Source of the DNA: Cellulomonas soli
GTDB lineage: Bacteria; Actinomycetota; Actinomycetes; Actinomycetales; Cellulomonadaceae
Reading direction: 5' to 3'
Assembly (NCBI RefSeq): GCF_013409305.1
Contig: NZ_JACBZJ010000001.1
Span: 1,302,001 to 1,366,000 of the forward strand
DNA length: 64,000 bases
Both the position numbers and the translations under genes were made by a program. The notes below the pieces were generated by a model. It made no database searches and was not told where the DNA came from. It saw nothing but the letters and a program-made list of their open reading frames with translations. Within the stretch, counting starts at the first letter, position 1. Each line of letters opens with the position of its first letter. Positions 22,535-32,188 of this stretch are shown here, piece by piece.

Positions 22535-23914
22535 TCACGGCCAGGACGCCTGGATGGCGTCGAGCACGTCCTGGTCGCTCTTGTCGTTGGCGATCCAGTT
22601 CGTCATCTCCGTCCAGAAGGAGCCGGCGCCGACGGCGGCGGGCATCAGGTCGGAGGCGTCGAAGCGGAACGTCTGCGTGGTGTCACCGAGCAGCTCGGCC
22701 GACAGCTGGTCGATCGGCGACACGAGGTTCGCCGGGTCGAGCTCGCTGTTGGAGGAGACCCAGCCACCGGCAGGGGTCGCCTTGGCCTTGGCGTTGCTCC
22801 ACTCGGGGCTGGCCAGGAACGCCTGGAACGCGGCCACCTCGGGACGGTCGGAGAACGCGGCGGCGAACTCGCCACCACCCAGGATCGGGCGGTCGTCCTC
22901 GGTCAGGCCCGGGAAGTAGAACGCGAACACGTCGCCGTTCTCGGACACGTCCGTGCCCTCGGGCCAGTTGGCGGCGTAGAAGGACGCCTGGCGGTGCATG
23001 TAGCACAGCCCGGAGGTGACGATCGGCAGACCGCCGTCCTGGAACGTCGTCGCGGCGATCGAGGAGACGTCGCCCAGACCACCGTTGACGTAGTCCGGGT
23101 TCTTGAGGATGTCGCCGACCTTGCCGAGCGCCTCGGCGATCTGCGGGTCGTTGAACTTCACGTCGTTGGTGATCCACTGGTCGTAGACGTCACCGCCCGC
23201 GGTGCGCAGCACCATGTCCTCGAGCCAGTCGGTGGCCGGCCAGCCCGTGGCGTCGCCCGAGCCGATGCCCGCGCACCAGGGCTTGGCGCCCTCGGCGCCG
23301 TGGTCGGCGACGATCTGGTCGGACAGGGCGATGAGCTCGTCCCACGTCTTCGGGATCTCGTAGCCGTTCTCCGCGAACGCCTTCGGCGAGTACCAGACGA
23401 ACGACTTCACGTTCGCGCCGACCGGGCCGGCGTAGAAGGTGCCGTCGACCGAGCCGTAGCCCTTCCAGGCCTCGGCGTAGTACTTGTCGATGTTCGTCAC
23501 GGTGCCCTCGGACGCCGGGACGATCTGGTCGGGGTAGTCCTCGACGATCGTCTTGAGCAGACCGGGCTGCGGGATGTACGCGATGTCCGGCGGGCTGCCG
23601 GCCTCGAGCCGCACGAGCAGCTGGGCCTCGAACTCCTTCGACCCCTCGTACGAGATCGTCGCGCCCGTGCACTCCTCGAACGGCTTGTACGAGTCGATCT
23701 GGGGCTGGTCCTCCGGGGAGACGATCGAGGTGTAGACCGTCACGGTCTTGCCCGACAGGTCCCCGTACTGCTCGTAGGCAGCGCAGTCGGCGCTGCTCGT
23801 CGTGTTGTCGCTGCCGGCGTTGTCGTCGTTCCCGCCGCAGGCGGCCAGGACCATCGAGAGCCCTGCCCCCGCTGCGACCGCCGCGTACGCGCGTCGCCTG
23901 TGCACACTCTTCAT
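22535..23914 (-). CDS. Sugar ABC transporter substrate-binding lipoprotein
   Basis: A 459-residue extracellular binding protein. The signal peptide KSVHRRRAYAAVAAGAGLSM ends in the lipobox LAAC at about residue 26, then a Ser/Asn/Thr linker. The mature part is a family 1 (CUT1) solute-binding fold with EAGSPPDIAYIPQPGLL and ENGYEIPKTWDELIAL. It captures a sugar outside the cell and delivers it to the permeases at 20392-22313. The ATG at 23914 has GGAGAG upstream. A LacI-type palindrome lies ~60 bp upstream, and the LacI gene precedes it on the same strand. The sugar is not certain; glucosides fit the permease type. Confidence 0.93.
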   Translation of the reverse strand: MKSVHRRRAYAAVAAGAGLSMVLAACGGNDDNAGSDNTTSSADCAAYEQYGDLSGKTVTVYTSIVSPEDQPQIDSYKPFEECTGATISYEGSKEFEAQLLVRLEAGSPPDIAYIPQPGLLKTIVEDYPDQIVPASEGTVTNIDKYYAEAWKGYGSVDGTFYAGPVGANVKSFVWYSPKAFAENGYEIPKTWDELIALSDQIVADHGAEGAKPWCAGIGSGDATGWPATDWLEDMVLRTAGGDVYDQWITNDVKFNDPQIAEALGKVGDILKNPDYVNGGLGDVSSIAATTFQDGGLPIVTSGLCYMHRQASFYAANWPEGTDVSENGDVFAFYFPGLTEDDRPILGGGEFAAAFSDRPEVAAFQAFLASPEWSNAKAKATPAGGWVSSNSELDPANLVSPIDQLSAELLGDTTQTFRFDASDLMPAAVGAGSFWTEMTNWIANDKSDQDVLDAIQASWP

Positions 23915-23972
23915 CGAGTCTCTCCACATCGTCGTGGTGATACGGCCGGCGGCTCCTCCGGCCTTGCGTCCG

Positions 23973-23988
23973 ATGCAAGCGCTTACAT
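23973..23988. promoter_or_regulatory. LacI-type operator upstream of sugar ABC operon
   Basis: ATGCAAGCGCTTACAT contains the AAGCGCTT centre with TG(C/T)/ACA flanks, i.e. TGTAAGCGCTTGCA on the coding strand. It is a standard LacI/GalR-family palindrome placed between the LacI gene and the binding-protein gene. Confidence 0.75.
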
Positions 23989-24078
23989 GGCGGGAGCGCA
24001 ACCACAGGAGGGTGTCCGGGGCATAACGATTGGGTCACTGATCTCCCAGGCGGCCCACCGGGGACGAACAACGGGCTC

Positions 24079-25089
24079 TCAGGCGCCGACGCGCACCGGA
24101 CCGGACGAGCGACGCACCACCAGGCGGGTCGGGAACGTGACGTCGCCCGGCACGGGTTCGCCGCGGATGAGGTCGAGGAGCATGGACGCCGCCGTCACCC
24201 CCTGGTCGCCCGCGTCCTGCACCATCGTGGTCAGCCCGATCAGCTCGCCGAGGTCGTGCCCGTCCACGCCGACGAGCGAGAGGTCCTCCGGCACACGCAG
24301 CCCCAGGTCCCCGGCCGCGAGCGCGACCCCCATCGCCATCTCGTCCGACGCGGCGAACACCGCCGTCACCTCGGGGTGCTCACGCAGCAGCACGTGCGCG
24401 GCGGCACGCGCGCTCGTCACGTCGAAGTCGCCGTGCACCTCCAGGTCGGGCCGCGCCGGGAGGCCCGCCGCGGCGAGCGCCGACCGCCAGCCGCGCAGCC
24501 GGTCCGTCGCGGGGGCCCACGCCGACATCTCGTCCGGGTCGCCCGTGACGTGGGCGATCGTGCGGTGCCCCAGCGCGATCAGGTGATCGGTGGCCACCCG
24601 GGCCGTGCGCAGGTCGTCGAGCCGCACGGTGATCTGCCCGGGCGGGCCCGAGCCGACGAAGATCAGCGGCTGCCCCAACGAGGCCAGGTCGTCCACCTCG
24701 GGCTGCGTGAGCGGCAGACCCACCACGAGGACACCGTCCACCCGACGCCGCAGCACCGACGGGTCGACGCGACGGCGCGGACCCTTCGTCACCTCGAACG
24801 TGTACAGCAGCGCGTCCATGTCCGAGGCGCGCAACGTGCGCTCCGCACCTTCGATGACGTTCGCGAAGAACCAGCGACTGATCCACGGCGTGAGCACCCC
24901 GATCGTCCGGGTGCGGCCCGAGGCCAGCGACGAGGCCGACGGCGACGGCGAGTAGCCCAGCTCGGTGGCCACCAGCTGCACCCGCTCCCGGGTGGACGCG
25001 GTCACGTTCGGCAGCCCGCGCAGCGCCCGCGACACGGTCGCCGTGGAGACCCCGGCGGCCCGGGCGACGTCCTCGATGCCGTGCGCCAT
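24079..25089 (-). CDS. LacI family transcriptional regulator
   Basis: A 336-residue LacI/GalR repressor. The helix-turn-helix is IEDVARAAGVSTATVSRALRG (about residues 5-25) with the hinge helix SPSASSLASGRT. A periplasmic-binding-like effector domain follows (IGVLTPWISRWFFANVIEGAE, ASDEMAMGVA, GVDGHD). It should bind the AAGCGCTT palindrome at 23973-23988 and repress the sugar ABC operon until its sugar is present. The ATG is at 25089. It differs from a CelR regulator in that no TGGGAGCGCTCCCA site lies at this locus. Confidence 0.93.
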   Translation of the reverse strand: MAHGIEDVARAAGVSTATVSRALRGLPNVTASTRERVQLVATELGYSPSPSASSLASGRTRTIGVLTPWISRWFFANVIEGAERTLRASDMDALLYTFEVTKGPRRRVDPSVLRRRVDGVLVVGLPLTQPEVDDLASLGQPLIFVGSGPPGQITVRLDDLRTARVATDHLIALGHRTIAHVTGDPDEMSAWAPATDRLRGWRSALAAAGLPARPDLEVHGDFDVTSARAAAHVLLREHPEVTAVFAASDEMAMGVALAAGDLGLRVPEDLSLVGVDGHDLGELIGLTTMVQDAGDQGVTAASMLLDLIRGEPVPGDVTFPTRLVVRRSSGPVRVGA

Positions 25090-25162
25090 GGGAGGCAGTG
25101 TCCACGCCACCCCGGGGGACGGTCCACCTGGGCGTACGTCCAGGTGGTCGGCCGGACGCCCG

Positions 25163-25960
25163 TCAGGCCAGCAGGCTCCGCAGGACGTCGAGCGCACCGT
25201 CGTCGTCGATCGTGCCCGTGACCTCGTCCGCGACCGCCCGCACCGCATCCGACGCGTGGCCCATCGCGACGCCGCGCGCCGCCCACTGGAGCATCTCGCG
25301 GTCGTTGCCGCCGTCGCCGATGGCCGCGGTCGCGAACGGCTCGACACCCAGGCGCTGGCGGATCTCCTCCAGCGCGGAGGCCTTCGAGACGCCACCCGGC
25401 GTGAGGTCCAGCCAGGCCGACCAGCCGACCGCGTACGTGACCTCGTGCAGCCCGACGCGCTCGACGAGCTCGTGGAACTCCTCCGGCGTGCTCTGCGGGC
25501 TGCGGATCACCACGCGCGTCGCCGACGTCTGCGTCAGCTCCTCGAACGGCACCCGCTTGTGCTCGCCCTGCAGCTCGCCGACCGGGAAGTCGCCCGAGAC
25601 GAGGAACCCGAAGCCGACGTCCTCGACCGCGTACAACGCGTCGGGCAGCTCGAGAGCGATCGTGCGCAGCGCCGGGCCCGGGTCGAACGTGATGATCTTC
25701 GCGATCTCGTAGCCGTCGTCCAGGTCGGGGTCGAGCCGGGCGGTCACGGCGCCGTTCGAGCAGACCACCCAGCCGTCCGTCAGACCCAGGTCGTGCGCCA
25801 CGGGCACCACCGAGATGACCGAGCGCCCGGTCGCGAGCACCACGTGCACCCCGGCCTCGCACAGACCGGCGACCGCCTCACGGACGCCGTCGGAGATCAC
25901 GCCGTCGTACGACATCAGCGTGCCGTCGACGTCGAGCGCGACCAGCCGGGCCCGGCTCAT
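25163..25960 (-). CDS. HAD-superfamily hydrolase (Cof-like phosphatase)
   Basis: A 265-residue Cof-type HAD phosphatase. Motif I is [10 protein letters not shown] (nucleophile Asp about residue 9), motif [10 protein letters not shown], motif III the Lys in GGVSKASAL, and motif [14 protein letters not shown]. The C2-type cap lies between. Enzymes of this group dephosphorylate sugar phosphates, flavin or pyridoxal cofactors. The ATG overlaps the serS stop codon by four bases, so the gene is co-translated with serS; this pairing is common in actinobacteria, but no shared function is known. Confidence 0.9.
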   Translation of the reverse strand: MSRARLVALDVDGTLMSYDGVISDGVREAVAGLCEAGVHVVLATGRSVISVVPVAHDLGLTDGWVVCSNGAVTARLDPDLDDGYEIAKIITFDPGPALRTIALELPDALYAVEDVGFGFLVSGDFPVGELQGEHKRVPFEELTQTSATRVVIRSPQSTPEEFHELVERVGLHEVTYAVGWSAWLDLTPGGVSKASALEEIRQRLGVEPFATAAIGDGGNDREMLQWAARGVAMGHASDAVRAVADEVTGTIDDDGALDVLRSLLA

Positions 25961-27249
25961 CGGGCGGCCCTCACCGGTTCGAGGACCTCGAGACCACCCA
26001 GGTACGGGCGCAGGCCCTCGGGCACGCGCACCGAGCCGTCGGGCAGCTGGTGGTTCTCCAGGATCGCCACGAGCCAGCGCGTCGTGGCGAGCGTGCCGTT
26101 GAGGGTCGCGACCGCGCGCAGCGACCCGTCCGCGGTGCGCTCGCGCACCCCGAGGCGGCGGGCCTGGAACGTCGTGCAGTTCGAGGTGGAGGTCAGCTCG
26201 AGGTAGCGCTGCTGGCTGGGCAGCCACGCCTCGCAGTCGAACTTGCGGGCGGCGCTCGACCCCAGGTCGCCCGCCGCCGTGTCGATCACGCGGTACGGGA
26301 GGTCGACCAGCGCGAGCATGTCCTTCTCCCAGCCGAGGATCCGCTGGTGCTCGGCCGCGGCGTCCTCGACGGTCGTGTAGCTGAACGCCTCGACCTTGTG
26401 GAACTGGTGCACACGGATGATGCCGCGCGTGTCCTTGCCGTACGAACCCGCCTCACGGCGGTAGCAGGCGCTCCAGCCGGCGTACCGCTTCGGACCCGCC
26501 GACAGGTCGAGGATCTCGCCCGAGTGGTAGCCCGCGAGCGCGACCTCGCTCGTGCCGACCAGGTACAGGTCGTCGGCCTCGAGCCGGTAGATCTCGTCGG
26601 CGTGCGCGCCGAGGAACCCGGTGCCGGCCATGATCTCCGGCTTGACCAGCGTCGGGGTGATGACCGGCGTGAACCCCGCCGCGAGCGCCTTGTCGACCGC
26701 CGCGTTCAGCAGCGCCAGCTCCAGGCGCGCACCGATGCCCGTCAGGTAGTAGAACCGCGCACCCGACACCTTGGCGCCGCGCTCGGTGTCGATGGCGGCC
26801 AGGCCCTCGCCGAGGTCGAGGTGGTCGCGCACCGTGAAGTCGGGCCCGTACTCGGCCGCGAAGTCGCGCGGCGTGCCCACGTGCTCGAGCACGACGAAGT
26901 CGTTCTCGCCGCCGGTCGGCACGCCCGGCTCGATGACGTTGCCGATGCGGCGCGCCAGCTCGGTCGCCGTCTTCTCGGCCGCCTCCGCGTCGGTCTGCAA
27001 CGCCTTGACCCGCTCGGCAAGGTGCTTGCCGTGCGCGAGCAGCCGCTGCTTCTCCTCGCCCTGCGCGGACGCCACGAGCTTGCCGTGGGACTTCTGCTCG
27101 GCCCGCAGGTTCTCGTACCCGGTCAGCGCGGAACGTCGGCGCGCATCCGCGTCGAGCACCTCGTCGACGAGATGGGGCGAGTCACCACGCGCGACCTGGC
27201 TGGCACGCACGACGTCGGGGTCCTCCCGCAGGAGTCGCAGATCGATCAC
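25957..27249 (-). CDS. serS: Seryl-tRNA synthetase
   Basis: A 430-residue class II synthetase. The N-terminal ~110 residues form the long antiparallel coiled-coil arm that recognises the variable arm of tRNA-Ser. The catalytic core contains [19 protein letters not shown], motif 2 [21 protein letters not shown], and motif 3 [19 protein letters not shown]. It charges tRNA-Ser with serine in the cytoplasm. The GTG start at 27249 has a TAGGCT -10 box exactly six bases upstream, so the mRNA should be leaderless. No T-box leader is present. Confidence 0.97.
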   Translation of the reverse strand: MIDLRLLREDPDVVRASQVARGDSPHLVDEVLDADARRRSALTGYENLRAEQKSHGKLVASAQGEEKQRLLAHGKHLAERVKALQTDAEAAEKTATELARRIGNVIEPGVPTGGENDFVVLEHVGTPRDFAAEYGPDFTVRDHLDLGEGLAAIDTERGAKVSGARFYYLTGIGARLELALLNAAVDKALAAGFTPVITPTLVKPEIMAGTGFLGAHADEIYRLEADDLYLVGTSEVALAGYHSGEILDLSAGPKRYAGWSACYRREAGSYGKDTRGIIRVHQFHKVEAFSYTTVEDAAAEHQRILGWEKDMLALVDLPYRVIDTAAGDLGSSAARKFDCEAWLPSQQRYLELTSTSNCTTFQARRLGVRERTADGSLRAVATLNGTLATTRWLVAILENHQLPDGSVRVPEGLRPYLGGLEVLEPVRAAR

Positions 27250-27255
27250 GGGCCG

Positions 27256-27261
27256 AGCCTA
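27256..27261 (-). promoter_or_regulatory. -10 box, leaderless serS
   Basis: On the minus strand TAGGCT is followed by CGGCCC and the GTG start of serS. Confidence 0.55.
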
Positions 27262-27423
27262 TCGACCCGCCCCCGCGCGCACCCCGCCGCCCCACCGGGG
27301 TGACGTGAGGTCGACGCCGACCTGACGCGAGGTGGGCGCGGGGGCGACGTCACGGTGACGCGGACCACGAGGTCAGCGGCCCACCGACCGGGCGTCAGGC
27401 AGGTAGGAACAGGCGAACCGACG

Positions 27424-27429
27424 TAGATT
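27424..27429 (+). promoter_or_regulatory. -10 box, leaderless lipid kinase gene
   Basis: TAGATT is followed by GCGGGC and the ATG at 27436. Confidence 0.55.
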
Positions 27430-27435
27430 GCGGGC

Positions 27436-28599
27436 ATGTCGTGGGTCGGGTGGGTCGCCGTGGCCGCGGTCGCGGTGGCCCTCGCAGCCCTCACGGTCGC
27501 GGCGGTGCTGTGGCGCCAGGGCCAGGAGCTGCGCGCCCGGCTCGGACGGACCGCGGCTGGCGACGAGGCCTCCGGCGACCACCCGGCACGGGACCCGCAC
27601 CACCGTGGCCCGCTCGTCGCCGTCGTGGCCAACCCGACCAAGCCCGACGTCGCGGGGCTGCGCATCGCCGTCCGCCGCGAGTGCGCGCACCAGCACCTGC
27701 CCGAGCCCCTCTGGTACGAGACCACGGCCGAGGAGCCCGGCACCGCGCAGGCGCGCGAGGCGCTCGAGAAGGGCGCCGACATCGTCATCGCCGCGGGCGG
27801 CGACGGAACCGTGCGCGCCGTCGCCGAGGCCCTCGTCGGCACCGGGGTGCCCATGGGGCTGCTGCCGCTCGGCACCGGGAACCTGCTCGCCCGCAACCTC
27901 GACCTGCCGCTCTCCGACCAGCAGGCCGCGCTGCACGTCGCGCTCACGGGCGTCGACCGCACGATCGACGTCGGCTGGCTGCGCGTCCTGCGGCACGGCG
28001 CCACCGGTGACGGCACGCCTGCGGACGACGGCCGCGCCGGGGCCGACGAGCACGGCACGCCGCGCACCGACGACCACCTGTTCCTCGTGATCGCCGGCCT
28101 GGGCTTCGACGCGGCGATGGTCGCCGACACCGACGAGCAGCTCAAGGCCAAGGTCGGCTGGATCGCCTACTTCGTCGCCGGCATCAAGCACCTGCACGGA
28201 CGCCGCACCCGGGTGCACGTGCGCATCGACGACGAGATCGGCACGACCACCCGGCTTCGCAGCCTGCTCATCGGCAACTGCGGCCGACTGCCCGGCGGCC
28301 TCACCCTGCTGCCCGACGCGGTCGTCGACGACGGGTGGCTCGACCTCGCGGCGATCGACACCCGCGCGGGCGTCGCCGGGTGGGCGCAGCTGTTCGGCGA
28401 GGTCGTCCTGCAGGGCGTCGGCGTGCGCAACGAGCTGCCCGCCAAGATCGGCCGCATCGACCACACCCGTGCCCGCTCGGTGCGCGTCGTCGTGCCCGCG
28501 GGCGAGCACGTGCAGGTCGACGGCGAGGTCATCGGCCAGGTCAGGGAGCTGAGCGCCTGGGTCGACCCCGGGGCGCTCGTCGTGCGCGTCCCCGGCTGA
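27436..28599 (+). CDS. Diacylglycerol/sphingosine kinase-like lipid kinase
   Basis: A 387-residue protein with one N-terminal membrane helix (about residues 3-25). A DAGK catalytic domain follows: VVANPTKPDVAGLR, the GGDGT loop AAGGDGTVRAVAEAL (about 118-132), and LPLGTGNLLARNLDLP. The C-terminal half gives the second lobe, ending with VQVDGEV. It should phosphorylate a membrane lipid such as diacylglycerol, feeding phosphatidate back into phospholipid synthesis. A ~25-residue charged insertion sits between the two halves. It is leaderless by the -10 spacing and convergent to pheA. Confidence 0.9.
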   Translation: MSWVGWVAVAAVAVALAALTVAAVLWRQGQELRARLGRTAAGDEASGDHPARDPHHRGPLVAVVANPTKPDVAGLRIAVRRECAHQHLPEPLWYETTAEEPGTAQAREALEKGADIVIAAGGDGTVRAVAEALVGTGVPMGLLPLGTGNLLARNLDLPLSDQQAALHVALTGVDRTIDVGWLRVLRHGATGDGTPADDGRAGADEHGTPRTDDHLFLVIAGLGFDAAMVADTDEQLKAKVGWIAYFVAGIKHLHGRRTRVHVRIDDEIGTTTRLRSLLIGNCGRLPGGLTLLPDAVVDDGWLDLAAIDTRAGVAGWAQLFGEVVLQGVGVRNELPAKIGRIDHTRARSVRVVVPAGEHVQVDGEVIGQVRELSAWVDPGALVVRVPG

Positions 28600-28605
28600 C
28601 CCCCG

Positions 28606-29565
28606 TCAGGTCGCCGCACCCTCGCGGACCGAGCGCAGCCACACACGGGCGTGCACGAACTCGGAGTCCGAGGTGCCCACGTGCACGACCGGCGGCACGC
28701 CGTCCGCCTTCGGGTACGAGCCCAGGAACCGCACGTACGGGCACCGTCGGTGCAGGCCCATGATCGCCTCGCCCACGCGCTCCTCGGCGATGTGCCCGTC
28801 GGCGTCGATCGAGAACGAGTACCGGCCGAGCGCGTCGCCGATGGGCCGGGACTCGATCCGTGACAGGTTCACGCCGCGCACCGCGAACTGCTCGAGCATC
28901 GACAGCAGCGCACCGGCCTCGTTGTCGGGCAGGTGCACGACCAGCGTCGTCTTGTCCGCACCCGTCGGGGCCGGCACGTCACCCGGGTGCCCCACGACGA
29001 CGAACCGGGTCAGCGCGTGCGCGTTGTCGGCGATGTCGGGGGCGAGCACCGTCAGCCTGTACGGTTCGACGGCCGCGGGCGGCACCAGCGCGGCGTCGAA
29101 GCCCAGGGGTGCGTCCACGGCGGTCCGTGCGGCGATCAGCGCGGCCGGTGCCGTGTTCGACGTCGCGGGCACGTGCACCACGTCGGGCAGGTGCGCGGAC
29201 AGCCAGCGCCGGCACTGCACCCATGCGTGCGGGTGCGCCGCGATCCGTCGCACGTCCTCCAGGCGCACGCCCGGGGCCGCGGCCAGCGTGAACTGCACCG
29301 GGACGAGCACCTCGCGCAGCAGGACGAGCGGGGCGCCGACCGCCAACGAGTCGAGCGTCGCGGTGACACCGCCCTCGACCGTGCTCTCGATCGCGACGAC
29401 CGCGAAGTCGGCCGTGCCCGACCGCACCGCCTCGATGGCCGAGACCACGTCGGGCTGCGGCAGGTACACGGCGTCCTGCGGTGCGACGACCTGACGCAGC
29501 GCGGCCTCGGTGAACGTGCCGGCCGGGCCGAGGTAGGCGTAGCGGGGTGCGGTCGGCGTGGACAT
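28606..29565 (-). CDS. pheA: Prephenate dehydratase
   Basis: A 319-residue monofunctional prephenate dehydratase, converting prephenate to phenylpyruvate in phenylalanine synthesis. YLGPAGTFTEAAL opens the catalytic domain, PVENSVEG is replaced by AIESTVEGGV, and the catalytic TRF triad occurs in ALTRFVVVG. A C-terminal ACT domain (GALLSMLEQFAVRGVNLSRIESRP) allows feedback inhibition by phenylalanine. The ATG at 29565 has GGAGGG three to four bases upstream. There is no chorismate mutase domain. The pheA-lipid kinase-serS order is a familiar actinobacterial arrangement. Confidence 0.95.
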   Translation of the reverse strand: MSTPTAPRYAYLGPAGTFTEAALRQVVAPQDAVYLPQPDVVSAIEAVRSGTADFAVVAIESTVEGGVTATLDSLAVGAPLVLLREVLVPVQFTLAAAPGVRLEDVRRIAAHPHAWVQCRRWLSAHLPDVVHVPATSNTAPAALIAARTAVDAPLGFDAALVPPAAVEPYRLTVLAPDIADNAHALTRFVVVGHPGDVPAPTGADKTTLVVHLPDNEAGALLSMLEQFAVRGVNLSRIESRPIGDALGRYSFSIDADGHIAEERVGEAIMGLHRRCPYVRFLGSYPKADGVPPVVHVGTSDSEFVHARVWLRSVREGAAT

Positions 29566-29685
29566 CGGCCCTCCTGGTCCTGGATGCCGCGACCTGGCAC
29601 CGGACGACGTGCAGGTCCCGTGCGCGGGCGGTGGACACCCGAGGCGGACCCGGGCGGGCCCGCCGGGTCGAGGGTAGTGCGACCG

Positions 29686-29691
29686 TAGGCT
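29686..29691 (+). promoter_or_regulatory. -10 box, leaderless membrane protein gene
   Basis: TAGGCT is followed by TGGCCG and the GTG start at 29698. Confidence 0.55.
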
Positions 29692-29697
29692 TGGCCG

Positions 29698-32169
29698 GTG
29701 CCCGTCCCCTCCCTGCCGGCTGCTCACGCAGCCCCCCGCCCGGCTGCCCACCCGGCCTCACGCGCCGTGCGCACCGCCAGGAGCGCGCCGGTGCTCGCTC
29801 TGCTCGTGCTCGCACTCGGCCTGGGGCTCTCGGTCGCGTCGGCCGCACCGGCGACAGCGACGACAGGGTCGACGGGCACGACCCGGACGAGCACCGGCGT
29901 CCTCGCGACCGACGACGCCGCCACGGCAGGGGACTCGGCGACCACGCCGCTGGTCCTCGTCGGCATGACGGGGGTCCGCTGGGACGACGTCACGACCCTG
30001 ACCACCCCCGCGCTGTGGTCGCTGTCCCGGTCGGCGTCGATCGGGCTCGTCGCCGCCCGCAGCGTGACGACGCGCTCCTGCCCCGCCGACGGCTGGCTCG
30101 GCGTCTCCGCGGGCGCGCGCGCCGCCGACGTGGTCGTCGCCGACGGCTCGTGCCGCACGCTGCGCGAGCCGATCACCGAGCCGGCCCGGCCCGTGCCCGG
30201 CTGGGAGGACTACACGGCGGCGGTCGACGCGCAGTCCTACGGTGCGCGGCTCGGCCTCCTCGGCGAGGCCCTGCAGGCCGGCGGCGCCCAGGTCACGGGC
30301 ATCGGGCCGGGCGCGGCCATCGCCCTGTCCGACAGCGACGGGTACCCGGTGGGCACGTACGTGCACCGGCCGTCGGGCACGTCGTCCCTCACCCAGGCGG
30401 TGCGCGAGGCGTTGCGCACGTCCGACCTCGTCGTCGTCGACGCCGGCTCGGTCCGCGACGCCGGGCAGGCCACCGTGGGACGGACGTCCGACGCCGCCGA
30501 CGGTGCGCTCACCGAGCAGGAGCAGGCCGAGCTGGTCGCCGGGGCGGACGACCCGAGCAGCACCGAGGCCTTCGTCGAGCCGACGCGCGCCCAGCAGACG
30601 CAGGTCGTCGACACCCGGGTCGGTGCTGTGCTCGACGCCGCCGAACGTGCCGGCGCCACCGTGCTGGTCGTGTCGATCGCCGACTCGGGGCGTGCCCAGC
30701 TGCAGCTCGCGGCGGCCGTCGGCACGGGGTCGGACACACCCGAGCTCGCCTTCGGCGAGAGCCTGCTGACCTCGGGATCGACCCGCCAGCCGGGTCTCGT
30801 GCAGGCCGTCGACGTGACCCCGACCGTGCTCGAGGCGCTCGGGCTCGACGACTCGATGGCGGCCCTCTCCGGGGCGCCGATCAGTGCGACGCCGGGTCCC
30901 GCCGCGGCGTCGGCCCGCGTCGACCACCTGCTGGACGTCGCCCGCAAGGCGCTGCTCATCACCCGCGTGAGCGCCCCCTTCTCGGCGCAGCTCGTGCTCG
31001 TGCAGGCCGCCCTGTTCGTCGCGGCCGCGATCATCCTGACCCGCACCGGCCGTTCGGACCGGGCACCGCTGCGTCCCGCGCTGCGCGTGCTGCGGGTCGC
31101 CGCGCTCGCCCTCGCGGCCGCACCGGTCGCCTCGTTCCTCACCGGGCTCGTGCCGTGGTGGCGGTCCGCGACCCCGTCGACCGCCTTCTGGTGGGTCACC
31201 ATCGGCTGGGTCGTCGCCATCACCGTGCTCGCGCTCGCCGGTCCGTGGCGCCGACGGCCGCTCGGGCCCGCCGGTGTCGTCGCCGCCGTCACGGTCCTCG
31301 TGCTCGTGGTCGACGCGTGCACCGGTTCGACGCTCGTCATCGACTCGCCCATGGGCGCCCACCGGATCCTCGCCGCCCGGTTCTACGGCATGAGCAACCA
31401 GGCGTTCGCCCTGCTCACGGCCGGGGGGCTGCTGCTCGCGGTCGTCATCGCCGACGAGCTGCTGCGGCGCGGCCGGCGGACCGCGGCCGTGTGGTCGGTC
31501 GCGGCGCTCGGCCTGCTGCTCGTCGTCGTCGACGGCATGCCGGGGCTCGGCAGCGACTTCGGCGGGCCTCCCCCGCTGATCCTCGCGTTCTCGCTGCTCA
31601 CGATCCAGGTCTCCGGCCGCAAGGTCCGCTGGCGCACGATCGCGATCATCTGCCTCGCCGGCGCGCTGGCCGTCGGCGGGATCGCCGGGCTCGACTGGCT
31701 GCGACCGGCGTCGGAGCGCACGCACCTGGGCCGGTTCTTCGCGACCGTGCTCGACGGCGGGCTGTGGGACGTCGTCTACCGCAAGCTCGAGGTCAACCTG
31801 CGGGTGCTGACGTCGTGGCGGTACCTGGTGCTCGCGATCGGTGGTGTCGCGCTCACGGCTCTGGTCGTCACGGGTCCGCACCCGCGGCGCGGGGACCTGC
31901 TCGGCAAGGGCAGCCCCATGGCGGGCCTGCGCACCGCGGTGCCGCTGCTCAAGCCGGCCGTGGCGGCCATCGGGCTCGCGCTCACCGTCGGGTTCCTCAT
32001 CAACGACTCGGGCATCGTGGTGCCCGCGACCGGGATCGCCCTGGCCGTGCCGTGCCTGGTCGCGGCGGCCGCCCAGTGGCGGCTGGGTGCACCGGACGGG
32101 CAGGTCGTGGACCCGGAGGGCGAGGCCGTGGCAGGGCCCCCGGGACAGGCTGCGCCGGCGACCGTCTGA
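29698..32169 (+). CDS. Large membrane protein with alkaline-phosphatase-like ectodomain
   Basis: An 823-residue protein. After a ~40-residue basic N terminus comes a signal or helix (APVLALLVLALGLGLSVASA), then a ~400-residue extracytoplasmic domain. LVLVGMTGVRWDDV, LVVVDAGSVRD, VLVVSIADSG and VDVTPTVLEALGLDD are placed like the metal-site strands of sulfatase/alkaline phosphatase proteins. However, the usual nucleophile and metal ligands are not clear, so it may be inactive. About ten membrane helices fill residues ~435-800. I do not know its function; a cell-envelope role is inferred. Its 3' end meets a GT2 gene on the other strand. Confidence 0.8.
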   Translation: MPVPSLPAAHAAPRPAAHPASRAVRTARSAPVLALLVLALGLGLSVASAAPATATTGSTGTTRTSTGVLATDDAATAGDSATTPLVLVGMTGVRWDDVTTLTTPALWSLSRSASIGLVAARSVTTRSCPADGWLGVSAGARAADVVVADGSCRTLREPITEPARPVPGWEDYTAAVDAQSYGARLGLLGEALQAGGAQVTGIGPGAAIALSDSDGYPVGTYVHRPSGTSSLTQAVREALRTSDLVVVDAGSVRDAGQATVGRTSDAADGALTEQEQAELVAGADDPSSTEAFVEPTRAQQTQVVDTRVGAVLDAAERAGATVLVVSIADSGRAQLQLAAAVGTGSDTPELAFGESLLTSGSTRQPGLVQAVDVTPTVLEALGLDDSMAALSGAPISATPGPAAASARVDHLLDVARKALLITRVSAPFSAQLVLVQAALFVAAAIILTRTGRSDRAPLRPALRVLRVAALALAAAPVASFLTGLVPWWRSATPSTAFWWVTIGWVVAITVLALAGPWRRRPLGPAGVVAAVTVLVLVVDACTGSTLVIDSPMGAHRILAARFYGMSNQAFALLTAGGLLLAVVIADELLRRGRRTAAVWSVAALGLLLVVVDGMPGLGSDFGGPPPLILAFSLLTIQVSGRKVRWRTIAIICLAGALAVGGIAGLDWLRPASERTHLGRFFATVLDGGLWDVVYRKLEVNLRVLTSWRYLVLAIGGVALTALVVTGPHPRRGDLLGKGSPMAGLRTAVPLLKPAVAAIGLALTVGFLINDSGIVVPATGIALAVPCLVAAAAQWRLGAPDGQVVDPEGEAVAGPPGQAAPATV

Positions 32170-32188
32170 GGGCCGACCGGGCCCGTCG

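Noticed and set aside
27250..27435. T-box or other riboswitch upstream of serS
   Set aside because: The serS -10 box lies six bases before the GTG, leaving no leader RNA to form a T-box.
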